Source: Pollenia angustigena (lineage: Eukaryota > Arthropoda > Insecta > Diptera > Polleniidae). From it: a stretch of 64,000 nucleotides of DNA. The position numbers were made by a program, and so were the translations under genes. Positions 45,815 to 57,939 of this stretch are shown one piece after another (the stretch's first letter is position 1; each line of letters begins with the position of its first letter). The notes under the pieces are model-generated. The model was not told the origin of the DNA. It made no database searches and worked only from the letters and a program-made list of their open reading frames with translations. The DNA is taken from contig OV884059.1 of NCBI GenBank assembly GCA_930367215.1, forward strand, positions 23,894,945 through 23,958,944. The letters run 5' to 3'.

Positions 45815-48800
45815 ATGTTGAAAAAATCAACAACAAAATGTGTAATTGTCTATTCCCTGTTCTACAATTTATTGTTAATTAAGGTAATTAATTAACTAAA
45901 TATTTTTATTAGAAATATTTTGAATACTACAAAATTTCTTTAAATATTGCAGTTTATTGTATTTGAATTTTCTATATCGGAAGTAGCAGCTATAACCGAG
46001 AAACAACGTCTAGAAGTACAACGTTTAAAGTCCGAACTTGCAGAAGCTTTAGAAAGTGATAATGAAAATGTAGCGGCCAAAGGAGTAATTGTACAACCTG
46101 CTTGGACACAGGGCACTAATAAGCCCGATCCAAAGGAAACTGTAAAAGTAGAAGACAATGCTCAAATTCGCGATGAAGTGGCAGCTTTAAGAGCTGAAAT
46201 TGGACAAGCAGTAGTTAAGGATAAATTTGTCACAAGTGGTAGTGCAAAATCTAAAGACATTAAAGCTTTAGCTGATTCTTTTAGTCTGAAAGAGAAAGGT
46301 AGAGAAGCTTTACTGGCAATGACAGGTCAACAAAAAGATCCATTAGCCTTTGAACAAGAACAAGTAGGAGCAGGTTCAGATAGCAATGAAGATCAAGAAA
46401 CTAACTTTAAAGCTCCTAATATAATAACAGCTAGTACAGCTGATGATGCGGAGATAGATATACGTAAACTGCAACGCTTGGAGGTGGCCAAGAGACGTGT
46501 CAGAGAAGTTTTAATACTCAAATATATAGAAGAAGACTTCTCCTTTGATTTTGGACCCGAAGTCCACGAATGGAAGTATATTGTACATGCAGGTCAGGAG
46601 TACTTTATAGGACGTCGAATTACGGATTTATTAGTAGTACGTAAAGACACTGCTAAATATGAAAAGGCAATGGTGGTAGATGTAGGACATGTTATAATTT
46701 ACATAGAAACCTATAATTATTGGAATTTAGACCAGCAACAGCAAGAAGGTATTATACTCATAGCCACAGGAGATAAAGTATTATGGTATAGAACCAACAA
46801 TGAAACCAAACAGATAGAATTGTATTGGGACTGGACAGTGGGTAACACTATAACCGGTTTAACTTATTTTAGCCTGGATTCCAAAGACTATTTAACCGTA
46901 TCATCTAACCAGTCATCATTGGCGGGTCATTATGCTCTTAATCTGTATCAATATAAACTGAGTACCAAGGAATTTTGGATAGCGCAGCGTTTGCAACTTA
47001 AATTTCCTTGTGAAGAAGTAACCATATTAAACACTGGTCGAGACGTTATATTGGCTATACCCCAAAATGATACGGCAGCCATTTTTACATTCAATCCCCA
47101 TGAGGCCGAATTTTCTCACATACGTTTTCAGCTTAAAAGATCGGTGAAGGCGGTGGGTATTTTAACGATAGCGGCATTTAAAATGGGTGGACGCAGTTAT
47201 TTAGCTTTAACCGGTTATCAGCCTCAAATTTTGCTTTATCAACACGGAGATTTTATTTCTAAAACTATATTGGGCAATAATTTTGGTTTGGTCGAGCTAT
47301 TTTTTCCAATACCCGTCAGAACTTATCGGGATGATCTGATATTATTAGTACAGCATAGGGTAGATTTTAGCACCCATACTTTAACAGTAGTGGAAACTTT
47401 AATATGGGATGGTGAGGCTTTTGAAACTAGGATACCGGTACCCTGTCACATGGGAGAACATGTGGCATTTGGCGTTGCCTGCATGCTAGACTTGCAAAGG
47501 GATGAGGGCCTTAAAGGAGCAGCTTTATTAAAAAGTGGAGATGAAATATCGGTTATAGTGCCACGTTATAAAGCAGAATCTGGTTTGTTCCGCTTTCACA
47601 CCGAATTATTAGCTAAAAATTCCGAACTTTTAGATCTTCAAGAAATATTTGAATTTCTAAAAGACTGGGTTAAAGAACAAGATGATTTGGTAGCTCAAGC
47701 TGAAGCCTTTCTAAAAATACCAATCGAACAACTTATACACACCAAGCCAGATTTAACGAATTTAGAGTCTTTAAAAACCCCGGAACTTGTATTTAATGGA
47801 AATATAGGCGAAATGTATGTCAACGATTATAAATGGACACCAGAAGACTCTAATATAGATTTGGGATTTATTATACAAAACATGGAAGACTTTGAAAAAT
47901 CTTTAAATTCGGGCAGGCAAAGAAGAAATCTGGATAATGTTCTGCATGAAGAATTGGAGTTCGATGAAGTGATCGTAGAAGATTTGGAATTGGATAACCT
48001 AAATGGTGAACCTTTTTATATACAAAATGGTGATTTGAACTTTGAAGGTGTTATAAATTTCTCGAAACTAGAAGTTTTCGAAAAGTTAATAGATTTACAA
48101 AAACGCCAAATAAATGAGGACGAGAATTTTATTGTGAACGGTGATTTAGAATTTGACACTATTAATAACGTGGCATGGCGTGATATAAAAGATAATTTAG
48201 TGTTTAAAAATCAGAAACAGAATTTTGGAGAGCTGGAGGTGGAAGGAGTAAGTTTTTTTTATTTAACTTTGTTAATCTTTAACTAAGTTGTTAAACTATT
48301 TTATTTTTAGCAAATTATTGTGGAAAATTCGTTAAGTATAAACACTTTAAATACTTTGGATTTCCCCAATGACTATATGCTATCAAATGGTCCCAGGACT
48401 TCTACAGTCATGGCAGAAAAACATTTCGCTAATACTTTATCGGCCAGCTCAGTTGATACAAATGGTTTGATTAATGGCAAAAATCCTTTAAATGCCATAA
48501 CATTAATGGATCCACAAGCATGGCAAGCTATGCCCACCTTTAAGCAACTGGAAGTAGCTGAGAAATTAGAGGTATCAACCAACAACATAAATTTTAATTA
48601 AGAAAAATTAACATTTTTTTATTTTTATTTTGTTCTAGCTGCATGGCCAAGTTCATGGTCGAAATGTTGAGTCATTTCCACAAAGTCCTACTCTACAGGA
48701 AAGCAATGTTATTGAGGCGGCTTGTCATTTCAATGAACTTATTGTCAACGGCCCTGTAGTTTTGAAAGGCGAAATAGATAATCAAGCTTTAGGGCCTCTT

Positions 48801-51800
48801 CTTAAAAATGTACTTATCAAATCACAAGATCCCAATGAAGAAATTTTAGTACCCTCTTCGAAATCGTTTGGTTCGGTTACATTTCCCTTAGACTTTCAGC
48901 TAGAAAATAATACTATAAACCAAATACCAGTCAGTGACTTTGTTACCATTAATACCAACCAAACATTGGCTATAAGATCCCTAGAAGGATATGTTTATTT
49001 CTATAACTTAACCTTAAATGGATCATATGATGGTGTCCGTATTGAGGATGTTTTAAAAGAGATTATACTTTTAGAAACCCCTTTAGATTTATCCACTACG
49101 GAACTAATATTTTCCGGGGATATAAAAGCGAAATCTGTTAAGATATTGGACTCGCTTAATAAACAACCTTTAAAAGATAATTTACAAACACTTCAAGAAG
49201 ACTTGATTGTTAAATCTGCTGAATTCGAGAGTTTGGATTCACAGCAAACTGATTTTTCTCAGGACATTTTGGGCCAAGGCAAATTAAACAATATAGAATT
49301 GCATTCTATTGTTAATGGTAGCTCTGCAGATGAACCTCCCACTAGTGGCAATATATTCCTCAACGAATTGATTTTGGGGCAGGGTATACAAACGGATGAA
49401 TTGCATGGCATTAAAGCAGAATTTCTCTTGGAATTTCTAACTCAAGTAGATGAGTTGCCCCAAATGGTTTTAAATGGTCAGATAGAGGTGGATGGTATAA
49501 CTGTTACGGGAGATGTACAACTCAACGAAGTAAATGATTTACTTTTTGATGAGCAAATACAATTGAATACCATTAAGCTTAACCAACCCAACTTTTTGTC
49601 CACAAAACTAACTTTTAAAAATCACTCGAGTATCAAGGGGGATTTGAATATAATGGGAAATTTTAATGGTGACTATTTGCCTGATATAATAGACGATATA
49701 GTCATAAGATCTTATAATGCCTGCATAGATATAAAAGCCTCCAAAAGTTTTTTAAAGCCCATAACCGTTTTACAAAACACTGAAGTTAAAGCCTTAAATG
49801 GTATTCCCATGGAAAATGTGGCTTGGAAAAATAAAGATCTTAATTTCAAAGGTTCTATGCAGCTACAAGGCAATTTAGTGGTCCGTAATATAAATTTAAA
49901 GGGAAATATTAACAATTTCAATTGGCATGACTTGCATAATCTTGTCTATTTTAATGAGACTTTACAATATTTTGTTTTGAAAAATATTACCGAGTTTAAA
50001 ACTTCACTATTTTTGGAGGATTTAACCGTTTTGGGTGATTTAAATGATGTCACGAATTTATCAGATTTCTTTGAAAATCTAATTTTCAAAAATCATTTAT
50101 GCCTGCTTAAAGGTAAAAATACTTTTACGGGTCGTGTTTCCATAGAAAACGGGGCTTATATAAGAAATTTAAATGGCCATGATCTTATGGATTTTTTTAA
50201 TAATCTGGTTTTCGTACATGGACCTCAAGCCATTGTAATAGAAAGCCCCGTTCAGTTTGAAGACTACGTACAGGCTAATGATGTACAAGTGAAACATTTC
50301 TTGGAGATTCAGAATTTAAATGGATGCAGTTTGAGGGAATGGCTAAATAACACATTGAGAGTGGATCGGGATCAATATATACCGCGTAAGCTTTTTATTT
50401 TTTTAATTTTTAGATTATTTTTAAACATTTTTTTATTATAGATTTCTTACATTTTGCTGCTGGCAGCTTAGATGGCAATTCATTGTCGGTAAATTATTTA
50501 AACGAGTTAGATCTTTCTAGAGTTTTTACCCTAAATACGGCTCAAACTTTTAATGAAACAGTCGAGTTCTCAGATGTTATTTTAAATGGTTTTATTTCAA
50601 CGAAAGGCCGTGTCAACAATTTGAATATAGAAAAGGAATTTAATAATACTTTAATGGCAAGTAAATGTAATTTAATGGTTTTTCAATGTAAATTCAATTC
50701 AATCCATTGCAGACTTATGGAAATCAACATATTACTACACCTTTAACCATACAATCCATTGACGTTTTAGGAGACCTTACTGTACGCGGCCTAATTAACA
50801 AAAATAAGAATCTAACTGATGTGGCCACTTTAGGGGAAGATTTAATATTAGAATCTCCTCTATATATCCAATCGATGTATACACCTCAAGTCATAATGAA
50901 CGATTTAGTAACCGGCATAGATTTCAATAAATGGTTTACATCCGCTGTCAAATATCAGCAGCCAAGTACTCAGTATATAACCGGTAATTGGTCTATTAAA
51001 AATCTAACTGTTACAAATGGGCCCAAAGATTTTCAATATATGATTAATGGCTATGAACCCTGGCAATATTACTCCTATATACGTTCACCTAGAAACGATG
51101 ATCAAGATAATTTAGAGGAAAAAGAAATATGCCAACTAATCAAAGAAATCTGGCGGGATATAGGCAATAAATCGGTGTATATAAAATATATAGAAGAGGA
51201 ATTCAACATGAATTTGGATAAAGAACTTAAGACTTACCAAGAATCGCCAACCAAATTATTTTATTTGAAATCAAACCAACAACATTTTTTACTAATTAAT
51301 CTCAAATGCCAGTCATTTATTTATAAATGGTTGGCCGCAGAAAATAAATTTAATTTTGAGATGTCCTTTAAATCAGGGCCAATCGCGCAAGTTGAAGTGA
51401 TTCCCTACTTTAGCAAATCAAATGAATTGCAATTCATTACAAATTCTGCTAACACAGAAAAGACAAATTGTTCTTTAAGCCTTGTAAATAAATGGAAATT
51501 ACAAAATGATTCGATTGTGTTAGAGAGTAAATTACCTCAGTCTTCGGATGTATTTTATAGATTCCAGGGAAATAATTCTTCTATATGGACACTAGACAAT
51601 AACACAATCAAAGAATTGAATTTAGATTACGATGTAAAGCGAAAATGGCAGTTACCAGCAGCAGAAAACAACACTCGTTATAGATTTGTGCCTTTAAAGG
51701 AGCAACAGCAAATCTTATTAACCAATGGTCAACATTTGGTTTTACTAAACAACCATTTAGACAAAAAATTAAATAAATCTTCATTAGATTTAGAAGACGC

Positions 51801-53001
51801 AGCGTTTTTTCAAACTTCTTTCTTAGAAACCCTAAAAGAAAACAACTCGGAATCATTACTAAAACCCAATATTTCCCTAACACGTTCATTTGTTTTTGGC
51901 GATTTTAAACAGGTTATAGAACGTATTCTAATTGATTTGGGTCGACGTTTAAATCAGCAAGTTAATATAACTCAATTAAGTATACCGGAATCCGATTTAT
52001 TTGATGAGCATTTGGTTCCAGATTTCTTGGCCATAATGGAGGAGTTAAAACAGCAAAAAATATATCCCACCGAAGAATTCAATTTAAGTTTTGATAATAT
52101 TTTGGTGCCAAAAAATCCGGCCCAAGTTTTAGCAGCACGGGTAGTGCAAATGTCCTGGCCTGTGGTAGTAGAAATCGAAGAAATTCATTCGTATATAAAA
52201 ACCAACGAAAGCCATAATCATCCTTTATGTTCCTCTATTACAAAATCTCTGGGAATCTTCATAAAAGATGTTTTGATGCTGGCTAATAAACAAAATCGTT
52301 CTAAGGATTATACCTTAGAGTTAACAAATGTTATAGAACGCATAAGGATTTTTGAAAAGGATTTGGAAAACTATCTAAAAGCCTTGGAAAAACACCAAGA
52401 TATAAAGCCTTTAAGTAAAAATTTAGAAAAGGATCTTTTGCAAGCATCGTCCACAAAACGAGAAATTCGGGTATTTTCCCATGCCCAAGATGATTTAATG
52501 TTTGTTGAAAATTCCCATTTGCCGGGCTACAAACAGGGAGAAATTTTGCCTTTACAGGCGGGAGGCAATACAAAACCCCTTCATTTATGGGCGGTAACTT
52601 ACACAAAAACCTCTTTAATAGCTAACAATAATCCGGGGATTTATCTATATGTCAAAGCTTTCAAAAGACAACTGTATCAAGTTATATCGGCTGTTAAACC
52701 CAGATATTTGCAACATATAAGAATAAAACAGGAAACTTTCCTTTTGTATATACAGGACTGCTGCCAAGTGCAAATTTTAAGATTTCGGGGATCTCAAGGC
52801 TTCAAAAAGTTTGCAGATATTTTTAGCAAGGAATATATCAAACAAATACTTACCGTTACCGTACCTTCTCAAGACGGATCTTTGAAACATTTTCTTTTAT
52901 TGTTAACAGAAAAGAATGTTAAATTTTATGAATTTGTTATCGAGGGTTGGAACTTTATTGCTCTACCTGCCATACCTCAAATATTTTTAGATTGTTTGTA
53001 A
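45815..53001 (+). CDS. Large secreted protein with propeller and LNG modules (eggshell fs(1)N/fs(1)ph/closca-like candidate)
   Basis: Proposed exons: 45815-45883, 45953-48247, 48311-48571, 48639-50385, 50442-50656 and 50713-53001, giving about 2,291 residues. Exon 1 encodes MLKKSTTKCVIVYSLFYNLL; with the start of exon 2 it forms a signal peptide ending near SEVAA, so the product should be secreted. Next come a short coiled coil (EKQRLEVQRLKSELAEALES) and, around residues 220-560, EAR/EPTP-like propeller strands such as GGRSYLALTGYQPQILLYQ. RQRR at 678-681 is a possible furin site. Exons 2-6 then repeat an LNG-type module (for example DLTVLGDLNDVTNLSDFF). Exon 6 returns to EPTP-like sequence (QHFLLINLKCQSFIYKW). 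The last intron appears to be GC-AG. Size, secretion and architecture suggest fly eggshell proteins of the Nasrat/Polehole/Closca type; this is inference from memory, not alignment. An unrelated EPTP-domain protein is the alternative. Confidence 0.8.
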
Positions 53002-53026
53002 ATTGGTTTTCTTAAAACATTTATTA

Positions 53027-53053
53027 AATAAAAATTATTTCTTCATTAATAAA
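53027..53053 (+). terminator. Poly(A) signals of the plus-strand gene
   Basis: AATAAA occurs at 53027-53032 and again at 53048-53053, 26 and 47 bases after the TAA stop. Either could direct 3' end formation. The 3' UTR would be very short. Confidence 0.55.
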
Positions 53054-53312
53054 TTTTGATTTTAAATTAACTATTTATTTCATTTCGTTAATTAGCCTTA
53101 AAAACTATTTTATGTTGATGAAAATTACACTGTTTTTTAAATGTGGTTTGAATTTGAAATCCGTCGTCCATATTTAATTTTTAGCAAAAATATATTTAAG
53201 TATAATTTATTTTTATAATTATTTAGTTTTTATAATAAATATTATAATTATCAAACTAATAATTGCAACAACAAAAAAAAAATTCCACTAGATTTTCAGG
53301 CAGACCTTTAAG

Positions 53313-53385
53313 TTTATTAAAGGACTGCTTTAATTATCTTAAAGAAGAGAATTGCTCAAATATTTACAAGTGCTTATTATTTATT
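53313..53385 (-). terminator. Poly(A) signals of the minus-strand gene
   Basis: AATAAA on the minus strand lies at 53385-53380 and 53318-53313, 35 and about 100 bases past the stop. The facing gene's signals are about 280 bp away, so the two transcripts need not overlap. Confidence 0.5.
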
Positions 53386-53419
53386 AGTAAATTAGTTATT
53401 TTCGAATACTGTCTAAAGC

Positions 53420-56400
53420 CTAAGGAATTTTAACGGGTAGAAATAGTCTAGGATCTCCTATTTTTGGACTTAAACGTACTACAACTTGATCATCACCATC
53501 TCCTACTTCCAAGAAAGAATTCCAGTCGGCCAAGAAATAGAAACCATTTTTCTTTTTGGGTGGCGGTGGTGATTCCGTAATGGGATTAGGTCCAAAAGAA
53601 TCTTCCAAATCTGTTAAGGAACCATTACGAGATTCTTCGGTAGAAGTTGTGGTGGCCGCTGTCGTGCTAGACGCCTCACCATTATTTGTGCTCTCGGCAT
53701 CACTATCATCTAAATTCAAATTTAATTGAATTCTGGGAGATTCCGTGCTGGTAGTGGTAGTACTGGCCTCTGTATTACTATCCGTATTAGTTGTGGTTCC
53801 ATCGGTAGGCTTCTCACTTTGTCTTCTAGCTTTAATGGTATCATCTGCGGCTGTTTGTTGCTTTTTCAAATTTTCTAGATACTTAAGATCAGCTTGTCTT
53901 AGCAAAGCTTTATCGTTTGGACTTAGGTTAAGGTTTTTTAATTCTTGTAGATTCTTAATAAGTCTTTGCAACTCATCAACATTTGCTGTTAGGTCGGACA
54001 AAGGTTCCTCTTGTTTGCCTTTTGTTTCAGGCAAGGCTTCTTGATAATTCATTTCACTGTAAGCGCCCTTAAGATCCTCAATCGGTTTATCATCCGGCAA
54101 AGCCAATTGGTAATTTATCTCACTAAATTCTGTCATTAAATCACTGTCACTGTCCACACCTAACATCATATCATCTTGCGTTTCTTCCACATTACTATCC
54201 CCTCTGCGGAGAAAATCTGTGGGTTTCTCGGTAGAAACTCCTATTCTATTAGCGGCTCTTTTAATAGCGGCCTCTATAATCTTAGTGGCACTGAATACCG
54301 GCAATTCTACAGAACTTTTTGTGGTAGTTTTGGGTGGCCTTGGTGTTAAAGATTTCATGGTGGTTAAGGAGAACACCGCTGTTCTTTCGCTTAGTTCCTC
54401 TTCTTCCGAGGAGGAAGTGGTGGGTGTAAATACCACATTTCTTTCTGTTTGGGTTGCTATCGGGACATTATTAGATAAACCAAATTTCTGTAGATATTCT
54501 TCTAAGCCAGCAGCTTCTTTTTTGTGAGTTTTGTCCGATTCTGCAGAGGGCAGTTTCTTGAAACCATTATAGCCATTATCGCTTTGTGTAAATTTCGACT
54601 CCAACTGCTGTGTTAGCTCTTTGGGCAAATTGACACCCAGCTTCTTTAGCTCCTGGGCGTTATTTAGCAATTTTTGTATTTCCTCTAAATCAACATTTGG
54701 TTTAGTTGTCTGTTTAATTTCTTTTGGACTCTTTGTGGCCACAAAACGTGGAGGTTCTTTGGTGACAGTTTTGTAGATCATGGGCGGTTGTAGATTCTTG
54801 TAGGCCTCTTCCTCTGCTGAGGGTTTGGCATACACCAACTCTTTTAATTCTTCACTTGAGGTAAAATCTTTAGTTTTCATATCACTAGCTACAACAGGTT
54901 TCTCTGTGGCCTTTTTGTAGGCCGGCAAATCCAACTTTAAATCCTCGGGTTCCGATTCTTTTATTAGAATTTGCTCTGTCTTTTTATAGTTACCAACTTT
55001 AGTAGGATATACTATGTGGGCCCCATTTACGTTTTGTACATTTTGAGTTCTTTGTGACGCAGCTGCATCTAAGTTGGGGGCCTTAGTGGTTTCCCAATTT
55101 AAATTATTTCTAGGATTAGGTGTAGGCACATTGATGCGTACTCTTTCCAGCTCTTGCACTTTACTCAATAATTTTTGCAGTTGTACAAAATCATTAGGAT
55201 CTACTTCCTGCAAACTACTGCCAGATCCCGTATCATTTGTGATATCAATAATGCGTTGGGCAAAGCTTTGAGCCTTTCGAGTGGCTGTTTCTAGCTGTTG
55301 ATCCTGGTAGGCCTTGACTGCAGTAGCTTTTGTGGATATTTCGATATCACCTCGCGAGAGTTTTTCGGCATCTTCAACTTGCTTGTATAAAGTTCTTAAA
55401 TTGGCAAAATCGTTGACCGGTAAGCGAAAATCTTCTTGCTTTTGAGAAGGAGCTTTAACATTGCGAGTGGTGAAACCCATGAAGGGAGATAGGGGAGTAT
55501 CTGTGGCTTGTGGTCTCTGTAGCTCTTTCTGTTGTAAATTCAAACGTTCCAATTGTTGTACTCGATTTATAAGAGCTTGCAAATCACTATTTTCCATAGT
55601 TATTTTCTTCGGTTTTTCTTCATACTCACCGGCCTGATATTGTGATATAACTGCAGGTCGAGGTATAGTAGTTGTTGTAGTTGTGGTGGTCGTCCTACTA
55701 GTAGTGGTTCTGGGTGTGGTAGTAGTTCTTGAAGTGGCCTTTTCCAAATCAGCCAAATATCTTTGTAATTGTATTAAATCATTCATAGAGGTTGTTGGTT
55801 TCCTGGTAGTGCTAGTCGTAGTAGTGCTTGTTGTTGTAGTTGTAGTAGGCTTGGGCTTCGCTGACTGCTGCTGTCTGGCCTTGGCTTGCTCAAACAATTT
55901 TTCCAATTCACTATCATCAGTCAAGAGTTTTCGCAACTGCCACAAATCTGTGGGTCCTATTTGAGCTTGAAGATTTGCAGGTCTCTTGGTGGTGGTGGAA
56001 GTAGTTGTGGTAGTTTTAGCATTATTTTTCTCATAAATTTGCAATTGTTGCAGTACTTTTTGCAACTGATCCAAATCTGGTACCGTAGAACCTGATTGAG
56101 CCTGCTGTTGGAATAATAATAGTTGTTGTTGTGGTGTTAAGGCTTGAGCAACAGTGAAGCGATTCCTGAGTGAAGAAGCTTGTATAGGTGCTGGAGTTTC
56201 CACTGCTATATTTTTGGAAGCTGCGGGGTTTGCTCCTTTACTGGCAGCAGATTGAGCTTGCAAAGCTTTTTCGGGAGTAATTTTTAATTTTTCCAACTCC
56301 TGTAAATTTTCCAACAACTTAGATAATTCATCCGATTGCCTGGATTCTGTTTGGTGGTTGCCATTGTTTGCGAAATTTATATCGATATTGGGATCTATGC

Positions 56401-57939
56401 GTCTTCTAGGCTTTTTGGGTTCCACCAACTTGGGTTCTCCATTGGTAATCAACGAAGTAGCTGAAGTTGTTGGTGCTGGGGTTGTGGTAGTAGTTGTTGT
56501 TGTAGTTGTAGAAGTTGGCGTGGGTCTAGCTGTAGTTGCCACTGCTGGAGGATTAACGTTTAATCTTTCCAACTCCTTTAGATTTTCCAACAACTTTTCT
56601 AGCTCTGAGTTGCCTAAACTGGGTGCCCCCTTCTTCGCCTTGACATGATTGGAGGGTATTTTAGCAGTTGCTATTTCACTTTCTTGACTCAAAGGTTCTA
56701 AACTATTTTGTGTAGAAGACGCTTCATTTTTCTTTATTGCTTTGCGCTTTCTTCCACCCACTATGCCAAATCTAGTCAAATAATCCTCAACCTCAGGCTT
56801 AACACGTATTTCTTCACCTATATTCAAAGGCTTAAACATAGAATAAGCATCCGGTTTGATTTGCGGACCCAAGCCCTTTAAATCAGCGACGCTGACAATT
56901 GAAGGTTTTGGAGCGCTTTCGGCTGCGTAATAATCTTCTATGCCAATCCGACTTCTAGTACGGGAATTTCCCGGTTTTATGCCTAAACTTTCTAAAACAT
57001 CAGCCACTGGCTTAATCGTGGATGTAGAGGAATATCGCAGTTTCTGTTTCTCTGAACCCACTTTTAGGAATTCCGCATTTTTGGCACTATAAGTACTGCT
57101 AAAGCGTTGCACTTTAGGATTGAAATCATAAGTCTGTGGCACATCAGACATAATGGGCTTAAAGGGTACAAAGTTGTCTTGATTTACTGTCGGCGTCATG
57201 CGATATAACACAGCTGGTGGATTAGAAGGATGATATGTAGTGGGATTGAAGGGCATTGGTCTGGTTTTTACTGAAAATGATGGCTTGTAAGTAGTGGCAT
57301 CAATTTGACCCACTATTTTTGTGTTAAATTTTCCCTCACTATTCATTGAGGGTGTCAGAAACTGTATGGGCTGATGCGAGCTATAAGAGTCCACCACTTT
57401 GGTAACGGGGGGACGGGTAAAAAGTTCCTAAATGAGTTTTTTTTTTTACTTAATGATTTTCCTTTTTTGTGTTAAATATTAAAAAAATTTACCTGCAAAT
57501 TTTCCTCGGTTTTGTTATCGGTATTATAGGGCAATACTAACATTAGGGCTCGCATACTATCAGCCCTGACTTTATCACCAGCCCTAACACTTTTCTCATA
57601 CTCCTCTCGTGTAACTTTTTCATAAAGCTCTTCGATTTCACCTCTGCTTGAAAGAGAGAGAGAGAGAGACATGGTTATGATATTTCATTTTATTGGTTTT
57701 TAATTTTACCTGGTTAAACGGGGCAGTGAGGGATCCTGATTTAATATCATTTGCACTTCATGTATGGTTTCCTCTAAAGCTGGCGGTTGAAAGTAGGATT
57801 TATCCAAATTTTGTATTAAATTTCCTTGTAGACTTCGAGGTACTGTGGGAAGCGCGTATGCCGCCAGGGGCACTATAACAAGCCATACAACTGTTAAACT
57901 GACGTTTAGAGGTGGTACTAATTTGGGAGGATAAGGCAT
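53420..57939 (-). CDS. Secreted Thr/Pro-rich protein with ten amphipathic-helix repeats, function unknown
   Basis: Proposed exons on the minus strand: 57939-57710, 57643-57493 and 57427-53420, about 1,462 residues. The start MPYPPKLVPPLNV leads into a hydrophobic core and a likely signal cleavage after AAYA, so it is secreted. Exon 2 supplies an acidic helix (RGEIEELYEKVTREEYEKS). Exon 3 alternates a helix repeat, consensus D-L-x-x-L-x-K-L-L-x-x-x-Q-E-L-E-x-L-x-[IV], with Thr/Pro/Ser linkers likely to be O-glycosylated. Ten repeats centre at about 56580, 56300, 56055, 55915, 55760, 55560, 55390, 55160, 54660 and 53950. The C-terminus, GFYFLADWNSFLEVGDGDDQ onward, is non-repetitive and may be a folded domain. 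I do not recognise an orthologue. An extracellular matrix, cuticle or eggshell role is possible. The sequence before ATG (CTCTCTCTTTTAG) is a good acceptor, so an upstream non-coding exon is likely. Confidence 0.85.

Noticed and set aside
50661..50712. GT donor GTAAAT at 50661 for the last intron
   Set aside because: It breaks the reading frame into exon 6; the GC donor four bases upstream keeps it.
53745..56648. Several Val-rich plus-strand open frames
   Set aside because: Antisense of Thr-rich codons (ACN read as NGT) in exon 3 of the minus-strand gene.
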